Below, in pieces: positions 52,791 to 60,000 of a stretch of 64,000 nucleotides of DNA; positions within the stretch are counted from its first letter, which is position 1; the number at the start of each line of letters is the position of its first letter. The notes beneath the pieces are model-generated. The model worked only from the letters and a program-made list of their open reading frames with translations. It searched no databases and was not told the origin of the DNA. The position numbers and the translations under genes were made by a program. This DNA is from Duganella fentianensis. GTDB lineage: Bacteria > Pseudomonadota > Gammaproteobacteria > Burkholderiales > Burkholderiaceae_D. Location of the stretch: the NCBI RefSeq assembly GCF_009857835.1, contig NZ_WWCL01000003.1:744001-808000 (forward strand), in the 5' to 3' direction.

Positions 52791-54965
52791 ATGTCTGTAT
52801 CCCCCCAATCTTCCATTCCCCCCGTAACCCTGTTCTCCGATCTGGACCTCAGTGCACCTTTGATCAAGGCGCTGAAGGAAGTCGGTTACGAATCCCCGTC
52901 GCCTATCCAGGCGGCCACCATCCCGCTGCTGCTGCAGAACCTCGACGTACTGGGCCAGGCCCAGACCGGCACTGGTAAAACGGCCGCGTTTGCACTGCCG
53001 GTCCTGTCGCGCATCGATATCCGCCAGACCACGCCGCAGGCGCTGGTGCTGGCACCGACGCGCGAACTGGCAATCCAGGTCGCCGAAGCATTCCAGACCT
53101 ATGCCGCGCATATCCCCGGCTTCCACGTGCTGCCTATCTACGGCGGCCAGAGCTACGGCCCGCAGCTGTCGGCCCTGCGCCGTGGCGTGCACGTCGTGGT
53201 CGGTACGCCGGGCCGCGTGATCGATCACCTCGATAAAGGTTCGCTCGATCTGTCCAAGCTGAAAACGCTGGTGCTGGACGAAGCCGACGAAATGCTGCGC
53301 ATGGGCTTTATCGATGATGTCGAGCGCATCCTGCAGGAGACGCCAGAGTCGCGCCAGACGGCGCTGTTCTCGGCCACCATGCCTTCGGCCATACGCCGCA
53401 TCGCCAACACCTATCTGCGCAGCCCGAAAGAAATCACGGTCGCTGCCAAGACGGGCACCAATGAAAACATCCGCCAGCGCTACTGGCTGGTGAGCGGCAT
53501 GCATAAGCTCGACGCGCTGACCCGCATTCTGGAAGCAGAAGACTTCGACGGCATGATCATCTTCTCGCGTACCAAGCTGGGTACGGAAGAACTGGCGCAG
53601 AAACTGCAGGCGCGCGGCTTCTCGGCAGCGGCCATCAATGGCGACATCCAGCAGGTGCAGCGCGAGCGCACCATCCAGCAGCTCAAGGATGGCAAGATCG
53701 ATATTCTGGTGGCCACCGATGTTGCCGCCCGCGGTCTCGATGTGGAGCGCATCAGCCACGTGGTCAACTACGATGTGCCGCACGATCCGGAAAGCTATAC
53801 CCACCGTATCGGCCGTACCGGCCGTGCCGGCCGTAGCGGCGAAGCGATCCTGTTCATCACGCCGCGCGAAAAAGGTCTGCTCAAGTCGATCGAACGCGCC
53901 ACCCGCCAGCCTATCGGCATGCTGGAACTGCCGACCATACAGGCGGTGAACGATGTGCGTATCGCCAAGTTCAAATCGCAGATCAGCGAAACGCTGGCGC
54001 AGGGCGAACTGGAACAGTTCCAGTCGCTGATCGAAGACTTCGAGCGCGAGCAGAATATTCCTGCCATCGAAATCGCGGCAGCGCTGGCCAAGATGGCACG
54101 CGGCGATGTGCCACTGCTGCTGGATAAGAAGCAGCAGATTCCGGCCGCCAGCTGGGACGAGCGTCCGGGCCGTCAGGTCGGCTTCGAGCGCACCGAGCGC
54201 GGTGAACGTGCCGAACGCTTCCCGAAAAAAGAACGCGTGATGCGCGCACCGGACCCGGGCATGCAAACCTTCCGCATCGAAGTGGGCTACCAGCACGGCG
54301 TCAAGCCGGGCAATATCGTCGGCGCGATTGCCAACGAGGGCGGCATCGACTCCAAGCACATCGGCCGTATCGAAATCTACGACGATTACACCGTGCTCGA
54401 TATGCCGGACAACCTCGATAGCGAGGTGCTGGCCCATCTGGCCGGCATCAAGGTAGCGGGCCAGCAGTTGCGCATCAGCCGTGATGGTGAAGAGCAGCGT
54501 GCACCGGCCGCCAAGCCGGTCAGCAAGCCGGCCAAAGCGGCTGCACCGGTCAGCCCGGCCGCATCGCCGCTGGCCAAGGCGGCACGGGTGGAAGCGGGCG
54601 AACTGGCCGACGCCGCACCGAAGAAGAAAAAGGAAAAGCCGGGCAAGGTCGCGATTCCCATGAGCGCTTTCCGCATCGAAGTGGGTAGCAACCATGCGGC
54701 CACGCCAGCCAACATCGTCGGCGCCATCGCCAACGAAGCGGGGCTGGAAGCCAAGCATATCGGCCGTATCGAAATCTTCGATACCTACAGCATGCTGGAG
54801 CTGCCGGACGGTATGCCGCCCGATCTGTTCAAGCATCTGGGCAAAGTCTGGGTGGGCGGCGCACAGCTGAAAATCAGCCATGCCGACCGCATGCCGCCAG
54901 AGTCGGGCAAATCCACGCCGCCGAAAAAGCCGGCTGCTGGTGCCAAGCCTAAGAAAAAGTACTGA
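52791..54965 (+). CDS. DEAD-box RNA helicase with two C-terminal DbpA-type RNA-binding domains
   Basis: 724 residues from the ATG at 52791 (a GTG at 52779 would add four). Helicase core: Q-motif, Walker A AQTGTGKT, PTRELA, DEAD box in VLDEADEML, SAT motif, and HRIGRTGRAGRSG. After a linker come two copies of the DbpA RNA-binding fold (both begin FRIEVG, contain NIVGAIANE and HIGRIEI), separated by an Ala/Lys-rich linker of about 60 residues. Related proteins (CsdA/DeaD, DbpA) remodel rRNA and mRNA structure, often at low temperature. A terminator follows. Confidence 0.93.
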   Translation: MSVSPQSSIPPVTLFSDLDLSAPLIKALKEVGYESPSPIQAATIPLLLQNLDVLGQAQTGTGKTAAFALPVLSRIDIRQTTPQALVLAPTRELAIQVAEAFQTYAAHIPGFHVLPIYGGQSYGPQLSALRRGVHVVVGTPGRVIDHLDKGSLDLSKLKTLVLDEADEMLRMGFIDDVERILQETPESRQTALFSATMPSAIRRIANTYLRSPKEITVAAKTGTNENIRQRYWLVSGMHKLDALTRILEAEDFDGMIIFSRTKLGTEELAQKLQARGFSAAAINGDIQQVQRERTIQQLKDGKIDILVATDVAARGLDVERISHVVNYDVPHDPESYTHRIGRTGRAGRSGEAILFITPREKGLLKSIERATRQPIGMLELPTIQAVNDVRIAKFKSQISETLAQGELEQFQSLIEDFEREQNIPAIEIAAALAKMARGDVPLLLDKKQQIPAASWDERPGRQVGFERTERGERAERFPKKERVMRAPDPGMQTFRIEVGYQHGVKPGNIVGAIANEGGIDSKHIGRIEIYDDYTVLDMPDNLDSEVLAHLAGIKVAGQQLRISRDGEEQRAPAAKPVSKPAKAAAPVSPAASPLAKAARVEAGELADAAPKKKKEKPGKVAIPMSAFRIEVGSNHAATPANIVGAIANEAGLEAKHIGRIEIFDTYSMLELPDGMPPDLFKHLGKVWVGGAQLKISHADRMPPESGKSTPPKKPAAGAKPKKKY

Positions 54966-54983
54966 TCGCTTTTTCCTCCTCTC

Positions 54984-55007
54984 CAGCAGGGCCGCAAGGC
55001 CCTGTTG
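54984..55007 (+). terminator. terminator of the helicase gene
   Basis: CAGCAGGGCC and GGCCCTGTTG form a 10-bp stem with a GCAA tetraloop, 18 bases beyond the stop; a short T-run follows. Confidence 0.75.
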
Positions 55008-55206
55008 TCGTTTCTGCCCGTGCACGGACTCAGTGCGCCCGTCTGCTGCATTGCACCAATATCAAGCTTTTCTTTCTTCAATATGGCCCCGCTGCGGGCC
55101 GTATGCCCGTGCGGCCATCTGGCGCGCTTATTGCATAGGCAGGAGGAGAGCGCTAAGGAACGCAGACGGGAGCGGGGTATGGCCAGAAGAAATCGCCGGG
55201 GTGTCG

Positions 55207-57075
55207 ATGTTGCTACGCAATGAGCTGCTGCATTACACGCAGCCGGTGGTGCGCACGCTGCGCATACTGTGGATAGATCCCAGGCAGCGCCACGCCTATC
55301 TGTACGATGTGGCGGCGCAGGGCAGCGAGGTGGAGCGCTGGACGCTGGCGCGCATCCAGGCCGATCTGGCGGCAGGGCGTGCCAGCAAAGCCGGCAGTGA
55401 TCCCTATCTGACGCTATTGGGGCAGCAGCAGCCCGCCGCCGCGCATCTGGCCCTGCGCGACAAGGCATGGCAGATTATTGCGCCGCTGGTGGCGCAGGAG
55501 CCGGCCATTTACGAGGCCCAGCTACGTGGCGCACTGGTGGCGCAGGCGACGCTTCAGCATGGCGTTTCGCATCCCACGGTGTACCGCTATCTGCGCCGCT
55601 ACTGGCAGCGTGGCCAGACGCCGAACGCGCTGCTGCCCGACTATGCCAATTCCGGCGGACGGGGCAAACTGCGTCAGGCGACGGCCGGCGTCAAGCGCGG
55701 GCGCCCGCGCAAGGATAGCTCGGCCGATAGCGCCGGCGTGAATGTGGATGAGGATATTCGCCGCGTGATCCGCGTAGCAGTAGCCCGCTACGCTGCGGCG
55801 CATGGACGTTTCTCGCGTCAGGGCGCCTACCGGCAGATGCTGGCGGACTTTTTCTGCACCCGCCAGATCGATGGCGAGACCGGCCGTATCGTCGCCGTGC
55901 AGGCGGCGCCCCATGACAGCCTGCCCAGCTTCGGCCAGTTCAATTACTGGCTCGATTACGACGATGACCGGCCGGCACAGGTACAGCGCCGCACCACCGG
56001 CGGGGCAGCGGCTATGGCAGCCATGGCACAGGCGTGCTGCAGCCCTGCGCCAGGCAAAGCCGAGGATGGCAGGGCAGACCTATCCGCACCATTGCCCGCC
56101 AGCGTCGCGGCGGCCGGGCGCCCCGGTGCCGCCTTCTGTCTGAGCGTGCTGCAGGCGGAGCTGCAGCTGGTGTCGCGTGCGGATGCGCTACAGACCATAG
56201 GCCGGCCTTGGCTGTATCTGGTAACGGATGCCTACAGCCAGCTGATTACCGGCTACTACGTGGGCTTTGGCGGACTAAGCCGGGCCCATGCCCTGCTGGC
56301 ACTGGCCCAGTGCGGTGCCGACAAGGTGCGCTACTGCGCCGCGCACGGGCGGGAAATCGCTGCAACCGACTGGCCCGCGCAGCACCTGCCGGCCAGCCTG
56401 AAGCTGGCGCCGGAACTGGGTACGGGCGGGGTGTTCACGCCTTTGCTGAACAACTTCAATCTGCCAGTCTGTGTTGCGCTCGAAAGTCCGCCAGCATGGC
56501 AGCCCGTGCTGGAGCGGCGTTTCCGCCTGCTGCCCGCGGCAGCGCAGCCCGCCGCCGGGCGGCTGGACGCGGTGCTGGACCTCGATGAATTCCAGCGCCT
56601 GCTGCTCGATGCCATCCTGTACTACAACACCCGCACCATACTGGATGGCGCTACGCCAGTGCAGCGCTGGCAGCAGGGCATGGCCAGTTACGGCAATGCC
56701 CTGAGAACCTATCCCGAGCACCTGCTGCGTTGCAGCCTGCTGCCCGTCGCCGAGGCGCTGGTCAGTAGTGCGGGCATACAGCTGTTTAATCAGCTATACA
56801 CCTGTATGCGCGCTTTCGACGAAGGCTGGTTCGAGCGTGCGCGCACGCGCGGGCCATGGATGGTGCGGGTGGCTTACGATCCGGCCGATATGGAAACCAT
56901 CTATCTGCTCGATGCCGCCGCACCGATGCAGTACCACGCCTGCCATATGCTCGATAGCAGTGCGACGCAGCCGCTGACGCAGGTGGAATATGCACTGCTG
57001 CCGCGCACTACAGAGCGCACCAACTCGGCCTTGCTACGTGCTACTACGCACAACTACGCCAGCTATGTGAACTAG
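55207..57075 (+). CDS. solitary TnsB/Mu-type transposase-like protein with altered DDE triad
   Basis: 622 residues from the ATG at 55207 (weak ribosome-binding site). The layout is that of TnsB: a beta-rich N-terminal domain (LLRNELLHYTQPVVRTLRIL), a helix-turn-helix block (HGVSHPTVYRYLRRYWQRG, then NALLPDYANSGGRGK), a basic KRGRPRK patch, an RNase-H-like core and a C-terminal barrel. D341 in VTDAYS and E436 in LERRFR match the first and third catalytic acids. The LADRGE-type block expected between them reads LAPELG (400-405), with P402 where the Asp should be. No tnsA, tnsC, tniQ or transposon ends were seen. Probably a domesticated or dead relative. Confidence 0.75.
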   Translation: MLLRNELLHYTQPVVRTLRILWIDPRQRHAYLYDVAAQGSEVERWTLARIQADLAAGRASKAGSDPYLTLLGQQQPAAAHLALRDKAWQIIAPLVAQEPAIYEAQLRGALVAQATLQHGVSHPTVYRYLRRYWQRGQTPNALLPDYANSGGRGKLRQATAGVKRGRPRKDSSADSAGVNVDEDIRRVIRVAVARYAAAHGRFSRQGAYRQMLADFFCTRQIDGETGRIVAVQAAPHDSLPSFGQFNYWLDYDDDRPAQVQRRTTGGAAAMAAMAQACCSPAPGKAEDGRADLSAPLPASVAAAGRPGAAFCLSVLQAELQLVSRADALQTIGRPWLYLVTDAYSQLITGYYVGFGGLSRAHALLALAQCGADKVRYCAAHGREIAATDWPAQHLPASLKLAPELGTGGVFTPLLNNFNLPVCVALESPPAWQPVLERRFRLLPAAAQPAAGRLDAVLDLDEFQRLLLDAILYYNTRTILDGATPVQRWQQGMASYGNALRTYPEHLLRCSLLPVAEALVSSAGIQLFNQLYTCMRAFDEGWFERARTRGPWMVRVAYDPADMETIYLLDAAAPMQYHACHMLDSSATQPLTQVEYALLPRTTERTNSALLRATTHNYASYVN

Positions 57076-57174
57076 GCTGGTGCGTCTGCTATTTTTCGCA
57101 TCGTATTCCATTCCCCTTTGTATTTTTCTGGACGCTGGCGCATCGCTGTGGTGCGCTGCGCGTGATTTTTCTAT

Positions 57175-57202
57175 TGCACCTTGGTCGATAGAAAATGGTG
57201 CT
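57175..57202 (+). promoter_or_regulatory. candidate enhancer-binding-protein dyad
   Basis: TGCACC (57175-57180) and GGTGCT (57197-57202) form an inverted repeat with 16 bases between, centred about 130 bases upstream of the -24 box, the usual place for an activator site. The half-sites resemble NtrC half-sites (TGCACC/GGTGCA) but the spacing is wider than canonical NtrC sites. Confidence 0.4.
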
Positions 57203-57318
57203 TGAAAATAAAGTCGTTTTCTCCCGCCTTTCGTGGCGCTTACATGCCCCGCGAAAGTAAACCATATGAATAAAGGGCTGCTTTCAATACGAAGCAAGTT
57301 TATTTGTTTATCCATGTG

Positions 57319-57334
57319 TGGCACACCGATTGCT
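57319..57334 (+). promoter_or_regulatory. sigma-54 (-24/-12) promoter
   Basis: TGGCAC at 57319-57324 and TTGCT at 57330-57334, five bases apart, with GG and GC exactly 12 bases apart. This matches the RpoN consensus TGGCACG-N4-TTGCW at all but one base. Expected start of transcription is near 57345, giving a leader of about 50 bases before the amine oxidase ATG. Confidence 0.85.
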
Positions 57335-57396
57335 AGATGGTAGTCATCGCGGCATCACTTGCGCATCAGTCTTTTGGCAAATCGGTGAGGAAGCAG

Positions 57397-59004
57397 ATGG
57401 AAAGCAAAGTAGTTAAACAGTTTAAATCGTTTAGTTCATTTACCCGCAGGGACTTTCTGTATCGCGCCGCAGCGGTGGGCGGTACTGGGCTGCTGCTGAA
57501 TACCATGAATGCATGGGGCATGGGCATAGGCTCGACGGCATCGGCGCCGCCGGCCCTGAGCGGCAGTGGCAAAGGCAAGAAGGTGCTGATACTGGGTGCC
57601 GGTCTGGCCGGCATGACGGCCGCCTACGAACTGGGCAAGCTGGGCTACCATTGCCAGATACTGGAAGCGCGCAGCTTTGCCGGTGGCCGCTGCCAGACAG
57701 CCCGCAAAGGCTTCAGTCTGACGGAGCTGGGTGGCGAGAAGCAGACCTGCGAGTTCGATCAGGGCCACTACATCAATCACGGACCATGGCGCATTCCGCT
57801 GCACCATCAGTCCACGCTGCATTACACGCGGCTGTTCGAAGTGCCGCTGGAAGTGATGGTCAACGATAACGACCATGCCTTTGTCTACTCGGAGCATGCC
57901 GGTCCGTTTGCAGGCAAGCGCATGCGCGTGGCCGAAATCAAGGCCGATATGCGCGGCCATGTTTCCGAACTGCTGGCCAAGTCTGTCAAGAACCGTCAGC
58001 TCGACGAGCAACTGACCGAAGACGACAAGCGCCTGCTGCTTGACTATCTGGCGCATGAAGGCCAGCTGGCTGGCGCGGATCTGCAGTACAAGGGCCGTAG
58101 CGGCCGTGGTTATGCCGTCAATCCCGGCGCTGGTGTGGCGCCCGGCGCCGGTACGCCGTCCGATCCGCTCGGCTTCAAGGACCTGCTGGCCTCCAAGCTG
58201 GGCCATGTCTACAGCGCCGTGCAGGACTTCCCCATGCAGAACACCATGTTCCAGCCTGTAGGCGGGATGGACGCCATCGCCAAAGCGTTCGAGAAACGCG
58301 TAGGCAAGAATATCCGCTACCGCTCGGAAGTGCAGACTATCCGTCAGAACGACAAGGGCGTGACCGTGACCTACAAGGACACGGGCAGCGGCAAACTGGC
58401 CAGCATCAGCGCGGACTACTGCCTGTGTGCGATTCCCCTTTCCGTGCTGCGCCAGATCGACACTGATTTTTCGGACAAATTCAAAAAGGCCATCGCCACG
58501 GTGTCCTATGCGCCGGTCGGCAAAATCGGCCTGCAGATGAAGCGCCGCTTCTGGGAAGAAGACGAGCAGCTGTATGGCGGCCATATCCTGACCGACCTGA
58601 AAGGCATCAACACCATCTCGCTGCCATCAACCGGCTGGCAGGGGAAAAAGGGCGTGCTGCTCGGTTACTACCAGTACCAGACGAGCGCCATCGAAATCAG
58701 TGCCCTGTCGCCGCAGGAGCGTGCCGCGTTTGCGCTGGCAGCAGGCCAGAAGATCTTCCCGCAGTACAGCGAGAACTTCGAGACGGCGTTCTCCGTTGCC
58801 TGGCACCGCGTGCAGTACAACCTCGGTGGCTGGGCCGAATGGACCGAGAAGACCCGCGCCGCTGCCTATCCCACGCTGGTGGAGGGCGAGGGCCGCGTGC
58901 TGCTGGCCGGCGAACACCTGAGCTATCTGACGGGCTGGCAGGCCGGCGCGATCGAATCGGCCTGGCAGCAGATCGCCAAAATCCATGCGAGGGCCAGCGT
59001 ATGA
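57397..59004 (+). CDS. Tat-exported flavin monoamine oxidase/amine dehydrogenase
   Basis: 535 residues from the ATG with GAGGAAG upstream. A Tat signal (SFTRRDFLYRAAAVGGTG) precedes the FAD-binding GAGLAGMTAAYEL and EARSFAGGRCQT; the C-terminal FAD contact LLAGEHLSYLTGWQAGAIES is intact. Family members oxidise primary or secondary amines and amino acids to imines. The next gene, a cytochrome c, overlaps its stop by 4 bases. NicA2 of Pseudomonas putida, in the same family, passes electrons to a cytochrome c rather than to O2, a direct precedent. Substrate unknown. Confidence 0.88.
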   Translation: MESKVVKQFKSFSSFTRRDFLYRAAAVGGTGLLLNTMNAWGMGIGSTASAPPALSGSGKGKKVLILGAGLAGMTAAYELGKLGYHCQILEARSFAGGRCQTARKGFSLTELGGEKQTCEFDQGHYINHGPWRIPLHHQSTLHYTRLFEVPLEVMVNDNDHAFVYSEHAGPFAGKRMRVAEIKADMRGHVSELLAKSVKNRQLDEQLTEDDKRLLLDYLAHEGQLAGADLQYKGRSGRGYAVNPGAGVAPGAGTPSDPLGFKDLLASKLGHVYSAVQDFPMQNTMFQPVGGMDAIAKAFEKRVGKNIRYRSEVQTIRQNDKGVTVTYKDTGSGKLASISADYCLCAIPLSVLRQIDTDFSDKFKKAIATVSYAPVGKIGLQMKRRFWEEDEQLYGGHILTDLKGINTISLPSTGWQGKKGVLLGYYQYQTSAIEISALSPQERAAFALAAGQKIFPQYSENFETAFSVAWHRVQYNLGGWAEWTEKTRAAAYPTLVEGEGRVLLAGEHLSYLTGWQAGAIESAWQQIAKIHARASV

Positions 59005-59414
59005 AACAGCGACTGATCAGATGCGCCCTGCTGGCGCTTGCTGCCATCGGCGTCGCAGCGGCGGCACCGGCCAGCGCGGATGGCATGGATGGCAAGGCGC
59101 TGTTTCTGAAGAACTGCGCGGCCTGTCACCAGCCTACTGGCAAAGGCATACCGGGCGCTTTCCCTGCGCTGGCGGGCAACAAATTCGTGCAGGGGAAAAG
59201 CACCGAGGTCGCCACTGTGCTGCTGAAAGGGCGGGGCGGCATGCCCGACTTCAGCGAGAGCCTGAGCGATCAGGATATTTCCACCATTCTCAGTTTTGTC
59301 CGCAGCAGCTGGGGCAATCAGGCAGCACCGCTGAGCGAGGCCGAAGTCATGGCCCTGCGCGATGTGCTGCAGGTAGAACCATATAGCAACGGCCAGATGT
59401 CCAACAAACATTGA
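59001..59414 (+). CDS. periplasmic c-type cytochrome
   Basis: 137 residues starting inside the stop of the amine oxidase (ATGA overlap). Signal peptide ending at PASA, one CAACH haem-binding motif, and a likely Met ligand in GGMPDF. Single-haem class I size. The coupling to the flavoprotein suggests it takes electrons from the reduced flavin and passes them to the respiratory chain. Confidence 0.92.
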   Translation: MKQRLIRCALLALAAIGVAAAAPASADGMDGKALFLKNCAACHQPTGKGIPGAFPALAGNKFVQGKSTEVATVLLKGRGGMPDFSESLSDQDISTILSFVRSSWGNQAAPLSEAEVMALRDVLQVEPYSNGQMSNKH

Positions 59415-59427
59415 AAGAGCAAACAAC

Positions 59428-59955
59428 ATGAAAACTCCAGCAACTCTGCAACGCGTACTGGCAGGCCTGATGGTACCCGCCGCACTGGCACTGTGCTGCC
59501 AGAGTGCGGTCGCCGCACCCAAGGCGGCGGAAATCGTGCGTCACAAGATCCCCGGTTCGGACTTCCCCATCGCACTGGCAGTCACGGTGCCGCCGACGGC
59601 AACGCTGCACTTCGTCAGTGGTCAGGTACCGGCCATAGTCGATAGCAGCGCCGCGCCGGATTCGATCGCGGCCTTCGGCGATACCCGCACCCAGTCGGAA
59701 ACGGTGCTGAAAAAGATCAAGGAAATCCTGCAGGGCATGAAGCTCGATATGCCGGACGTGATCAAGATGACGGTGTATCTGGTCGGTGATCCTGCCAAGG
59801 GCGGCAAGGCCGACACCAGGGGCTTCATGGAAGCCTACACCCAGCATTTCGGCGGTAGCCAGACCAGCCTGCCCGCGCGCGCCGTGGTGCAGGTGGCGGC
59901 ACTGAGCAATCCGGGCTGGCTGGTAGAAATCGAAGTGCTGGCCGCGAAAAAATAA
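59428..59955 (+). CDS. ridA: exported RidA family imine deaminase
   Basis: 175 residues: an N-terminal signal peptide (to about AVAAP) before a complete RidA/YjgF domain. The substrate-carboxylate Arg is present in SLPARAVVQVA and the Glu in VEIEVLA, the residues that mark imine-hydrolysing RidA. RidA proteins are normally cytosolic; export to the periplasm is unusual. Thirteen bases after the cytochrome gene, so same operon. Likely hydrolyses the reactive imine made by the flavoprotein. Confidence 0.9.
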   Translation: MKTPATLQRVLAGLMVPAALALCCQSAVAAPKAAEIVRHKIPGSDFPIALAVTVPPTATLHFVSGQVPAIVDSSAAPDSIAAFGDTRTQSETVLKKIKEILQGMKLDMPDVIKMTVYLVGDPAKGGKADTRGFMEAYTQHFGGSQTSLPARAVVQVAALSNPGWLVEIEVLAAKK

Positions 59956-60000
59956 TTCATCACCGCTTTACCCTACTTTACTAATCAACGAGGAATCACC

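Larger units (their letters stand above)
57076..57396. other. 321-bp regulatory region before the amine oxidase operon
   Basis: AT-richer than its surroundings and without a gene. Holds a sigma-54 promoter (57319-57334), an enhancer-like dyad (57175-57202), a second GGTGC-containing stretch near 57150, and a GAGGAAG ribosome-binding site before the ATG at 57397. Confidence 0.6.

Noticed and set aside
52758..55025. 755-codon antisense frame opposite the DEAD-box helicase
   Set aside because: Shadow frame; the helicase motifs on the plus strand are unambiguous.
54966..57396. Active Tn7-like or CRISPR-associated transposon
   Set aside because: No tnsA, tnsC, tniQ or cas genes, no terminal repeats recognised, and the catalytic triad looks incomplete.
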